The translations under genes and the position numbers were made by a program. This document shows, one piece after another, positions 1 to 5,266 of a stretch of 17,237 nt of DNA. Source of the stretch: Candidatus Woesearchaeota archaeon. GTDB taxonomy: Archaea; Nanobdellota; Nanobdellia; Woesearchaeales; WJKL01. The notes beneath the pieces were generated by a model. It did not search any database and was not told the origin of the DNA. It saw nothing but the letters and a program-made list of their open reading frames with translations. The DNA is taken from the NCBI GenBank assembly GCA_014729145.1, contig WJKL01000106.1:1-17237 (forward strand). Direction: 5' to 3'. Position 1 is the first letter of the stretch, and each line of letters starts with the position of its first letter.

Positions 1-576
1 TTCTAATTCATGCTTTGCAAGTGCTGTTCCGCAGCTTGAACACCAGTGCATGACTTTCTCTCCTTCATACAGCCTTTTGTTTTCATGAGCTTTTTTTATC
101 AGCCACCATTCTCCGTCTATAAATTTAGGGTCTATTGACTGATATGCATTTTCAAGATCCATCCAAACACCTAGCCTTCCAAAATCCTTGTTCATCTCCT
201 TCATATTGTCTTTTGAAAGCTTTATGCATTCATTCACAAACTTATCTACGCCGTATTTTGGGATGTCATCTTTGTGTTTTATCTTTAATTTTTTCATAAC
301 AGCATGTGCTGTTGGAAGCCCATGCATGTCATATCCTGCCCTGTCCCAGACATTCACATTGTTCATCCTCTTAAACCTTAGAAAACTGTCCTTAAGAGAT
401 TTGTTCCATGCAGTCCCGATATGCACTTTTCCTGAAGTATATGGAGGACCGTCTAAAAAATAATAATCCTTTCCTTTTGATGCCTTTTTCTTTACCTTTT
501 CATATATTTTGTTCTCTTCCCAGAATTTCAATATCTCTGGTTCTATATCAAGAGCATTATATTTCCCGATTGGCAT
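1..576 (-). CDS. ileS: Isoleucyl-tRNA synthetase, N-terminal part (runs off the window)
   Basis: Class Ia aminoacyl-tRNA synthetase that charges tRNA-Ile; only the first 192 codons are visible, reading leftward off the edge. The protein begins MPIGKYNALDIEPEILKFW. The Rossmann-fold signature appears around residues 43-59 as DGPPYTSGKVHIGTAWNK, where HIGT is the archaeal version of the HIGH motif. It is followed by GYDMHGLPTAH near residue 80 and by a WCSSCGTAL segment near the window edge, which matches the conserved zinc-ribbon-like WC..C.TAL element of the IleRS/ValRS group. The start at 576 is supported by a TATA box at 600-607, 24-31 bp upstream, as expected for a leaderless mRNA. ValRS and LeuRS are less likely because the HIGT-AWNK stretch is typical of archaeal IleRS. 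The usual GLPIE or GLPVE is GLPTA here. Confidence 0.93.
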   Translation of the reverse strand, partial: MPIGKYNALDIEPEILKFWEENKIYEKVKKKASKGKDYYFLDGPPYTSGKVHIGTAWNKSLKDSFLRFKRMNNVNVWDRAGYDMHGLPTAHAVMKKLKIKHKDDIPKYGVDKFVNECIKLSKDNMKEMNKDFGRLGVWMDLENAYQSIDPKFIDGEWWLIKKAHENKRLYEGEKVMHWCSSCGTALAKHELE

Positions 577-599
577 AATATCATGGAATAAAAAGAGTG

Positions 600-607
600 T
601 TTATAAA
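600..607 (-). promoter_or_regulatory. TATA box for ileS
   Basis: Palindromic TTTATAAA lies 24-31 bp upstream of the ileS ATG on the minus strand. There is no Shine-Dalgarno site before that ATG, so a leaderless transcript is likely. The intergenic region 577-683 is shared with the divergent cold shock gene. Confidence 0.6.
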
Positions 608-628
608 AGTTACTATAGAAACCAAAAA

Positions 629-637
629 CTTTAAAAA
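629..637 (+). promoter_or_regulatory. TATA-like element for the cold shock gene
   Basis: CTTTAAAAA predicts a transcript start near 655-660. That leaves a short leader with a strong GGAGGT Shine-Dalgarno site at 669-674, 9 nt before the ATG at 684. Unlike ileS across the gap, this gene is therefore probably led and SD-dependent. Confidence 0.45.
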
Positions 638-683
638 CTATCCTCTAATCGAATATTAAAGTATATATGGAGGTTATAACACA

Positions 684-1061
684 ATGGAAGGAAAAGTAAA
701 ATGGTTTAACAGAGTAAAAGGATACGGATTCATTGAAGGTGATGATGGTGAAGATTATTTTATACATCATTCTCAGCTGGAAGGAATCAATTTCGTACGT
801 GAAGACGACGTTGTATCTTTTGAGGCTGTTGAAACTGATAAAGGTATGCAGGCTCAGAATGTTAAGCTGCTAAAGAAAGGAAGCGAAGCATCTGAAGGAG
901 CTGCAGAAGAACCAAAAGAAGAATTTGACGAGGAACCAAAAGAAGAGCCAAAGGAAGATTTTGGAGAAGAACCTAAAACAGAACCAACAGAAGACTTTGG
1001 AGAAGAAGAAGAATCCAAAGAAGAACCAGCAAAAGAAAAAGAAGAACCAAAAGAAGAATAA
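684..1061 (+). CDS. Cold shock domain protein with acidic repeat tail
   Basis: Small single-stranded nucleic acid-binding protein of the CspA type, probably an RNA chaperone in the cytoplasm. Residues 1-66 form the cold shock domain: it opens MEGKVKWFN, the RNP1-like motif is KGYGFIEG (residues 12-19) and the RNP2-like motif is DYFIHHS (residues 24-30). Classic Csps end at about 70 residues. This one adds a tail of about 55 residues made almost wholly of Glu, Lys and Pro with some Asp/Phe/Gly, built on a 12-residue unit EEPKxEPxEDFG. Such an acidic tail could restrain RNA binding or act as a protein-interaction arm; that is inference. A strong SD sits upstream and a T-rich terminator follows. 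Confidence 0.93.
   Translation: MEGKVKWFNRVKGYGFIEGDDGEDYFIHHSQLEGINFVREDDVVSFEAVETDKGMQAQNVKLLKKGSEASEGAAEEPKEEFDEEPKEEPKEDFGEEPKTEPTEDFGEEEESKEEPAKEKEEPKEE
906..1001 (+). repeat. Degenerate 36-bp tandem coding repeat
   Basis: Two in-frame 36-bp units at 930-965 and 966-1001 encode EEPKEEPKEDFG and EEPKTEPTEDFG. A shortened 24-bp unit at 906-929 encodes EEPKEEFD. They form the acidic tail of the cold shock protein. Confidence 0.8.
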
Positions 1062-1090
1062 ATTCTAAGAACAATCTTTAGAAAAGAATA

Positions 1091-1112
1091 TATTTTTTAT
1101 TTTTTTATTTTT
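1091..1112 (+). terminator. T-rich terminator after the cold shock gene
   Basis: Two or three runs of 5-7 T follow the stop codon within 50 nt and there is no hairpin. This is the usual archaeal intrinsic termination signal. Confidence 0.55.
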
Positions 1113-1173
1113 AATTAATTATATATAGGAGTAGTTCTAATATTTTATTATAGTTATTATAAAAGGTGGTAAT

Positions 1174-1440
1174 ATGGCAAAGAAAAATACAAAAAAAAGA
1201 AATTCTAAAAAGAAAAAAACAGCAAAAAAAAGCACTGCAAAGAAAGCTAAAAGATCAATGATAAAATGCACAGCCCATCAAAGCGGATGCGGAGGAGGAT
1301 ATTTTCTAGGAATGATAGGAGCAGCAGTATACTACATATCAACTGCAGCAGGATTCTGGATGGGTGTCTGGGGTGTGGTAAAAGCTCTTGTATGGCCTGC
1401 ATTCCTTGTATTTGAAGTGCTTAAGTTTTTAGGAGCTTAA
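1174..1440 (+). CDS. Small lysine-rich membrane protein, conserved family of unknown function
   Basis: 88 residues. The first 27 are almost all Lys, Ala, Thr, Ser and Arg, with KKTAKK-like repeats as in histone H1 tails. Residues 28-42 contain two Cys and a Gly cluster (CTAHQSGCGGG). The rest is hydrophobic: a likely membrane helix at about 44-62 (FLGMIGAAVYYI) and a second at about 64-86 containing GVWGVVKALVWPAFLVFEVL. From memory, the second half resembles a short conserved membrane protein with an ALVWPAF signature found in uncultivated small-genome bacteria and archaea; its function is not known to me. The start is supported by GGTGG at 1165-1169, 4 nt before the ATG. The basic tail could touch nucleic acid, ribosomes or acidic lipid at the inner membrane face; that is inference. 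Confidence 0.8.
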   Translation: MAKKNTKKRNSKKKKTAKKSTAKKAKRSMIKCTAHQSGCGGGYFLGMIGAAVYYISTAAGFWMGVWGVVKALVWPAFLVFEVLKFLGA

Positions 1441-1536
1441 GAATTTTTTGAATCAATATTTTCATATCAAGGATTTAAAAAACCATATACAGATTTAGGT
1501 TATATTTTTCAAATAACCTTTTAATTTAGCATAGCC

Positions 1537-1543
1537 TTATAAA
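1537..1543 (+). promoter_or_regulatory. TATA box for the basic zinc-ribbon gene
   Basis: TTATAAA lies 26-32 bp before the ATG at 1569 and no SD is present. This supports a leaderless transcript and this start codon. Confidence 0.6.
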
Positions 1544-1568
1544 CCCAGGCAGAATATAGTTTAATTAT

Positions 1569-1877
1569 ATGGCAAAAACATTTGAAGAACACGTAAAAAG
1601 TAAAAGAAATAGAGGCAGATCTAAGAAAAATAGAAGAAATTCTAGAAGAGGCAGAGGAAATAAAAACAGACGTGATCTAAAGATGACCCAAGTCATTTGT
1701 GATGAATGCGGCAAAGATTGTGAAGTCCCTTTCAAACCAAGTTCAGATAAGCCAGTTTATTGCAGTGATTGTTTTGAAAAACATGATCCTAAGAACAAAG
1801 GCGGAAGTTCTGGCAAAGATATTGAAAAAATCAACAAAAAGATTGATAAGATTATGAAAGCTTTGAAAATTAACTAA
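1569..1877 (+). CDS. Basic-tailed zinc-ribbon protein (CxxC...CxxC)
   Basis: 102 residues in three parts. Residues 1-37 are strongly basic and rich in Arg, Lys and Asn, with runs such as KNRRNSRRGRGNKNRR, as in RNA-binding tails. Residues 42-70 hold one zinc ribbon: CDECGKDCEVPFKP, then YCSDCF. This matches a widespread probable zinc-ribbon family with a C-x2-C...VPFKP...VYC-x2-CF pattern (the zf-trcl type, from memory). Residues about 83-102 form a short amphipathic helix, DIEKINKKIDKIMKALK, that could dimerise. A nucleic-acid-binding role, possibly on RNA, is inferred from composition; no catalytic residues are visible. The leaderless start at 1569 is set by the TATA box upstream. Confidence 0.82.
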   Translation: MAKTFEEHVKSKRNRGRSKKNRRNSRRGRGNKNRRDLKMTQVICDECGKDCEVPFKPSSDKPVYCSDCFEKHDPKNKGGSSGKDIEKINKKIDKIMKALKIN

Positions 1878-1900
1878 TAATTTTTTGTTTTTCACAAACG

Positions 1901-1908
1901 TTTATAAA
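1901..1908 (+). promoter_or_regulatory. TATA box setting the start of the 1930 gene
   Basis: TTTATAAA is 22-29 bp before the ATG at 1930. It lies inside a 5'-extended reading frame that would begin at 1885, so the extended start is unlikely and the gene should start at 1930. Confidence 0.6.
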
Positions 1909-1929
1909 GACTATAATAAATTAATTCTT

Positions 1930-2220
1930 ATGGCAATAAAATTCAAGAAAAAATGCTGGAGATGCAGGAAGAATTATGTTACAGTTACAAAAAGACAAAG
2001 ATATGCAACATGCTATGAATGCCAGAAAAAAGAGATGCAGGGAGAAATCAAAGATCCAAAGATGAAAAATATGTTTGATATCCCTGAGGAATTCTACAGA
2101 AACAATTCTTTTCTGAGGGATATTAAGATAAAATATCTAAAATTCGGAAACCTCACTGAAAATCAGATAAATGCGTTCAAAAAAGTTGTCAAGGATCTGA
2201 AAAAAGGGGACAAGAAATGA
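1930..2220 (+). CDS. Small zinc-finger protein of unknown function
   Basis: 96 residues. The N-terminal part has CWRCRKN and CYECQKKE, two CxxC pairs separated by about 17 residues, which should bind one zinc. The rest is predicted helical with mixed charge (IPEEFYRNNSFLRDIKIKYLKFG). I do not recognise a named family. The start at 1930 (MAIKFKKKCW) is preferred over an ATG at 1885 because a TATA box at 1901-1908 would place the transcript start at about 1930. It is the first gene of a three-gene operon: its last codons overlap the YkgJ-like gene by 4 nt (ATGA). Its link with a pseudouridine synthase downstream suggests, weakly, a role around RNA or the ribosome. Confidence 0.8.
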   Translation: MAIKFKKKCWRCRKNYVTVTKRQRYATCYECQKKEMQGEIKDPKMKNMFDIPEEFYRNNSFLRDIKIKYLKFGNLTENQINAFKKVVKDLKKGDKK

Positions 2221-2528
2221 GCAAATGCTCGCAGTGTGGAGTATGCTGCAGATTGTTTTTGATTAATTTATCTGAAGAAGAGTATAGATCAGGAAGATAT
2301 GATACAATGTTTGATGAGTTCGTATCTGACTTCGAGGAAGCTGAAATGGTTGGAGCAAATATTCTTGCTCAAAAAGAAGACAATAGCTGCATTTATCTAA
2401 AAGATAAGAAATGTTCAATACACAATTTTAGACCACAATCATGCAAAAACTTTTTTTGTGATTCAGACAATCTACAGTTTCAAAGTATGATTAAAAAAAT
2501 TAAAGACTATAAAAATGAAAAAGCATAG
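2217..2528 (+). CDS. YkgJ-type Fe/Zn-chelating Cys-cluster protein
   Basis: 103-residue protein of the zinc/iron-chelating UPF0153/YkgJ domain family. The N-terminus carries CSQCGVCC (Cys 4, 7, 10 and 11), the family signature CxxCxxCC. The second half has CIYLKDKKCSIHNFRPQSC, matching the C.fL....C.IY..RP..C part of the domain, plus one more Cys soon after. Members bind a metal or an Fe-S cluster; their physiological role is generally unsettled. It begins in an ATGA overlap with the gene before and overlaps the pseudouridine synthase gene by 14 nt, so the three are translationally coupled. Confidence 0.88.
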   Translation: MSKCSQCGVCCRLFLINLSEEEYRSGRYDTMFDEFVSDFEEAEMVGANILAQKEDNSCIYLKDKKCSIHNFRPQSCKNFFCDSDNLQFQSMIKKIKDYKNEKA

Positions 2529-3195
2529 AGTTCAAAAATTATTGAGTAATTACGGCTACTGCTCAAGAAGAAAAGCAGAAGAGCTTATCAAAGCAGGCAA
2601 AGTAAGAGTCAATAATGAAAAGATAACTATAGGAGATAAAGCTTCAGAAGCAGACAAGATCTATGTAAACAACAGATTGGTCCAAAAACCAAAAAAGATA
2701 TACATCATGTTTCACAAGCCCGCTGGTTGTGTAACTGCTCTTAAGGATGACTACAACAACACGATAATGGATTACATAAACATAAAAGAGCGTATTTTTC
2801 CTGTTGGAAGACTTGACAAAAACGCATCAGGATTGCTGATACTGACTAATGACGGAGATTTAGCAAATAAAATAGCTCATCCAAGATACGAGACAAAAAA
2901 AACCTATCTTATAAAGCTCAACAAAAGGCTTAAAGATGAGATCAAAGCCCTGGAAAAAGGTATCAAAGTAGGAAAAAGAAAAGTAAAGGCAAAAGTCAAA
3001 AAGATAAACATGAAAACAATTGAGATCACAATACATGAAGGCAGGCATAAGATTGTAAAAAGGCTTATGAAAGCAGCCGGTTTCAGAGTAACATACCTTA
3101 AAAGGATAAAGATAGGAAATCTAAGGCTTGGAAATCTGAAGCCTGGAAAATATAAATATCTAAAAGAAAAAGAGATTAAAAAACTATTTTCTTAG
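2515..3195 (+). CDS. RsuA/RluB-family pseudouridine synthase
   Basis: 226-residue RNA pseudouridine synthase, which isomerises a specific uridine in rRNA. Residues 4-57 are an S4 RNA-binding domain (VQKLLSNYGYCSRRKAEELI). The catalytic motif is VGRLDKNASGLLILTNDG with the nucleophile Asp101. It is followed by the family segments HPRYETKKTYLI and, near the C-terminus, EGRHKIVKRLMKAAG, which matches EGRxHqVRRM. This is the RsuA/RluB/RluE/RluF group, usual in bacteria and uncommon in archaea, so horizontal acquisition is likely. The exact target (16S or 23S) cannot be told from sequence. The gene is coupled to the two before it and ends 12 nt inside the convergent FTR gene. Confidence 0.93.
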   Translation: MKKHRVQKLLSNYGYCSRRKAEELIKAGKVRVNNEKITIGDKASEADKIYVNNRLVQKPKKIYIMFHKPAGCVTALKDDYNNTIMDYINIKERIFPVGRLDKNASGLLILTNDGDLANKIAHPRYETKKTYLIKLNKRLKDEIKALEKGIKVGKRKVKAKVKKINMKTIEITIHEGRHKIVKRLMKAAGFRVTYLKRIKIGNLRLGNLKPGKYKYLKEKEIKKLFS

Positions 3196-3462
3196 AAACA
3201 AAAAACACTTGCAGTGTCCGTCTTCTTTTATCTCCTGCTCATGAAAAACACAGGGGCATATTTTCTTTTTATCTTCCTCTTCATTTCCGCTTACTCTTCT
3301 GCAAGGACAATATCTAAAACCATATTTTTCTTCATTTCTTAATAATCCAGAAACAATAGTGTCTAACAATGAGGGGTCTGGCTGCAGCTTGAATCCTTTG
3401 TCATCTGCATATGTCTTGCAAAATTCCTTAAGCTTTTCTTTTTCTTCCTCGTCGATGCTCAT
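3184..3462 (-). CDS. Ferredoxin-thioredoxin reductase catalytic (beta) subunit, copy 1
   Basis: 92 residues, 4Fe-4S protein that reduces a thioredoxin disulfide with electrons from ferredoxin. It shows the three family motifs CPC (Cys52, 54), CPC (Cys69, 71) and C-x-C (CKC, Cys84, 86), within YCPCRRVSG, KICPCVF and HCKCFLF. The upstream LQPDPSLLDTIVSGLLRNEEKYG block is the usual helix before the first CPC. Plant and cyanobacterial enzymes have CHC; the middle His is Lys here, and Cys-motif spacings are 14 and 12 rather than the canonical 16 and 8. No variable (alpha) subunit gene is present, as in other archaeal versions. It overlaps the thioredoxin gene by 4 nt (ATGA), so thioredoxin is the likely partner. 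An additional Cys15 is present. Confidence 0.92.
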   Translation of the reverse strand: MSIDEEEKEKLKEFCKTYADDKGFKLQPDPSLLDTIVSGLLRNEEKYGFRYCPCRRVSGNEEEDKKKICPCVFHEQEIKEDGHCKCFLFLRK

Positions 3463-3779
3463 TCTAAAGCCTTTTCAATATGCTGTTTGATAGTGTCTTC
3501 AGGCACTACTCCTTTGAATTCAGTAACTACTTCTCCGTCTTTGAATAATTTTACATTTGGTATGGCGTCAATCATATATTTATTTGAAGTCTTAGGCGCT
3601 TCATCAACATTAACCTTGACAAGTTCAGCCTTTTCTCCATATGATTTAACAGCAGCATCTAATACAGGAGCCAACATATTGCACGGAGCACACCATTCTG
3701 CCCAAAAATCAACTACAACAACTTTTTCCTTGCTTTTTTCCAGAACTTCTTCTTCGAAATTTGTGTCTGTAACATCCAT
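3459..3779 (-). CDS. trxA: Thioredoxin
   Basis: 106-residue cytoplasmic thioredoxin, a protein disulfide reductase. The active site is WAEWCAPCNML (Cys30, Cys33), with Ala in place of the usual Gly in WCGPC. DFWAEWC and the cis-Pro loop DAIPNVKLF (Pro74) complete the fold; the residue after the cis-Pro is Asn rather than the common Thr. The length is typical. It is first in a two-gene operon with an FTR catalytic subunit, which implies reduction by ferredoxin, perhaps as an alternative to the thioredoxin reductase encoded at 7472. A TATA box at 3806-3813, 27-34 bp upstream, and no SD indicate a leaderless mRNA. Confidence 0.95.
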   Translation of the reverse strand: MDVTDTNFEEEVLEKSKEKVVVVDFWAEWCAPCNMLAPVLDAAVKSYGEKAELVKVNVDEAPKTSNKYMIDAIPNVKLFKDGEVVTEFKGVVPEDTIKQHIEKALE

Positions 3780-3805
3780 CTTAAAAAATTAAAAAATGCA
3801 CAAGC

Positions 3806-3813
3806 TTTATAAA
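3806..3813. promoter_or_regulatory. Palindromic TATA box between trxA and the exported Trx-fold gene
   Basis: TTTATAAA reads the same on both strands. On the minus strand it is 27-34 bp from the trxA ATG. On the plus strand it would start a transcript near 3835, just before the AGGGGGA ribosome site at 3846-3852 of the divergent gene. No second TATA-like element is obvious in the 79-bp gap, so one element may serve both directions. Confidence 0.5.
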
Positions 3814-3858
3814 TATTGCTCATTTCTCAAAAGTAAATAAAATCTAGGGGGATTGAAT

Positions 3859-5226
3859 ATGGCAAATTTCGACAAAGATAATAAAGAAAAAGATTCTAAA
3901 TTAAAAGAAGATGACTGGTTTGAAAAAGAGGATAATTATGATTCTAAAGAAAACAAAAATGATCCTGATCCTGAAGACGAACCTATAAAAATAGAGGAAA
4001 AAAAGAATATTGACAAAAAGGCAGATCATGAAGAAAAGCCTGTAAAGGCAGAGAAAAAAGAAAAGCCAAAAGAAGAAAAACCAGTTAAGGTAGAAAAAGA
4101 CAAGATCAAGATAAGCAAAACAAAGATGTGGCAGGGAATATCTACTGCACTTGCTGTTCTTTTGCTTATTTCAATATTTACAGGAGGATTCAAGACAAGC
4201 CCTGTTGGAAAGGCTACTTCTGTACTAGATGGAGATGGATTCTCCGCAGTTATATTAAATGATGAAAGATGCAGCAGCTGCGATACAACCCAGTTGATAT
4301 CACAGCTTTCACAGACATTTCCTGATCTGGAAATAAATGAGATGGATTACAGTGAAGAAGAAGCAAAAGATATATATGAATCTGCTGAACTTTCAGCTCT
4401 ACCAGCAGTCTTATTCACAGACAGCATAAAAGACAAGGAAGGATATGCAAATGTTGAAAATTACCTTATTGAATCAGGAGATTACCTTTCTTTGAGGATA
4501 GGGGCTGCATTTGATCCTGAAGCAGAGATATGCGACAATGAAGTGGACGACACAGGAAACGGAAAAGTTGACTGTGAAGATCCTGACTGCTCAGGTGTAT
4601 GGAAGTGCATGGAAAAGAAAGAAATTCCTGAAGTTGAGGCTTTTGTGATGTCACACTGCCCATACGGAACACAGATCGAAAAAGGCTTGATTCCTGTAAT
4701 AGAACTATTAGGTAATAAGGCAGACATCCAGATAAGATTCTGCGATTATGCGATGCACGGTGAAAAAGAGCTTGATGAGCAGGTAAGACAGTATTGTATC
4801 CAGGAAGAGCAGAATGATAAATATCTTGACTATCTAAAATGCTTCCTAAAAGACGGAGATTCTGAAACTTGTGTTGAAGAAACTGAGATAGACAAGACAA
4901 AACTAAGCACATGCATAGGAATAACAGATGCAAAATACAAAGTAACTGAAAACTTTGAAGACAAGTCAACCTGGAAAGGAAATTTCCCAACATTCAACAT
5001 CTTTAAGGAAGAAGTTGAAGAATATGGTGTAAGAGGCTCTCCAACATTGGTCATCAATGGAGTGACTGCAAGCACAGGAAGAGACCCTGCTTCACTGCTT
5101 GATGCTGTATGCACAGGATTCAAGGAAAAACCAGAAGAATGTGATGAAGAGCTAAGTTCAGCAAACCCTTCAGCAGGATTCGGTTTTGAAGAATCTGATT
5201 CAGCAACAACTGCAACTTGTGGTTAA
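3859..5226 (+). CDS. Membrane-anchored extracytoplasmic protein with two thioredoxin-like domains
   Basis: 455 residues. Residues 1-89 are charged, Lys/Glu/Pro-rich and probably cytoplasmic. One membrane helix spans about 91-112 (ISTALAVLLLISIFTGG). Residues about 122-215 form a first Trx-like domain with RCSSCD (Cys138, 141) and a cis-Pro at LPAVLF. Residues 225-244 form an Asp/Asn/Cys-rich linker (CDNEVDDTGNGKVDCEDPDC) like short Ca2+-binding Asp-box repeats. Residues 258-430 form a DsbA/GILT-like domain with MSHCPYGTQIEKG, where CPYG leaves a single active-site Cys267, then FCDYAMHGEKE and the cis-Pro loop RGSPTLVING. There are at least ten other Cys, so disulfides are expected. A role in thiol exchange at the cell surface is inferred. 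The ATG at 3859 is chosen over TTG at 3853 because AGGGGGA ends at 3852, 6 nt before it. Confidence 0.85.
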   Translation: MANFDKDNKEKDSKLKEDDWFEKEDNYDSKENKNDPDPEDEPIKIEEKKNIDKKADHEEKPVKAEKKEKPKEEKPVKVEKDKIKISKTKMWQGISTALAVLLLISIFTGGFKTSPVGKATSVLDGDGFSAVILNDERCSSCDTTQLISQLSQTFPDLEINEMDYSEEEAKDIYESAELSALPAVLFTDSIKDKEGYANVENYLIESGDYLSLRIGAAFDPEAEICDNEVDDTGNGKVDCEDPDCSGVWKCMEKKEIPEVEAFVMSHCPYGTQIEKGLIPVIELLGNKADIQIRFCDYAMHGEKELDEQVRQYCIQEEQNDKYLDYLKCFLKDGDSETCVEETEIDKTKLSTCIGITDAKYKVTENFEDKSTWKGNFPTFNIFKEEVEEYGVRGSPTLVINGVTASTGRDPASLLDAVCTGFKEKPEECDEELSSANPSAGFGFEESDSATTATCG

Positions 5227-5234
5227 ATAACAAC

Positions 5235-5266
5235 TTTTTTATACCTTTTTCTTTTTATCTTTTTTT
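5235..5266 (+). terminator. T-rich terminator overlapping the lgt promoter
   Basis: Several T runs of 5-7 follow the stop codon at 5226. The TTTTTTATA at 5235-5243 lies 24-32 bp before the lgt ATG and could be its TATA element, so termination and initiation signals may share this 32-bp stretch. Confidence 0.45.

Noticed and set aside
188..463. Plus-strand open frame opposite ileS
   Set aside because: Antisense to a confident IleRS frame; no motif and no initiation signal.
906..1001. CRISPR-like or mobile repeat
   Set aside because: The repeats are in-frame codons of an acidic tail with no spacers.
1885..1929. N-terminal extension of the zinc-finger gene (start at 1885)
   Set aside because: The TATA box at 1901-1908 lies within it and sets the transcript start near 1930; the extra residues look like translated intergenic DNA.
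4466..4993. Long minus-strand open frame (175 codons) opposite the exported Trx-fold gene
   Set aside because: It lies wholly antisense to a gene with clear domains, has no promoter or ribosome site, and its translation is Leu/Ser/His-rich with no recognisable motif.
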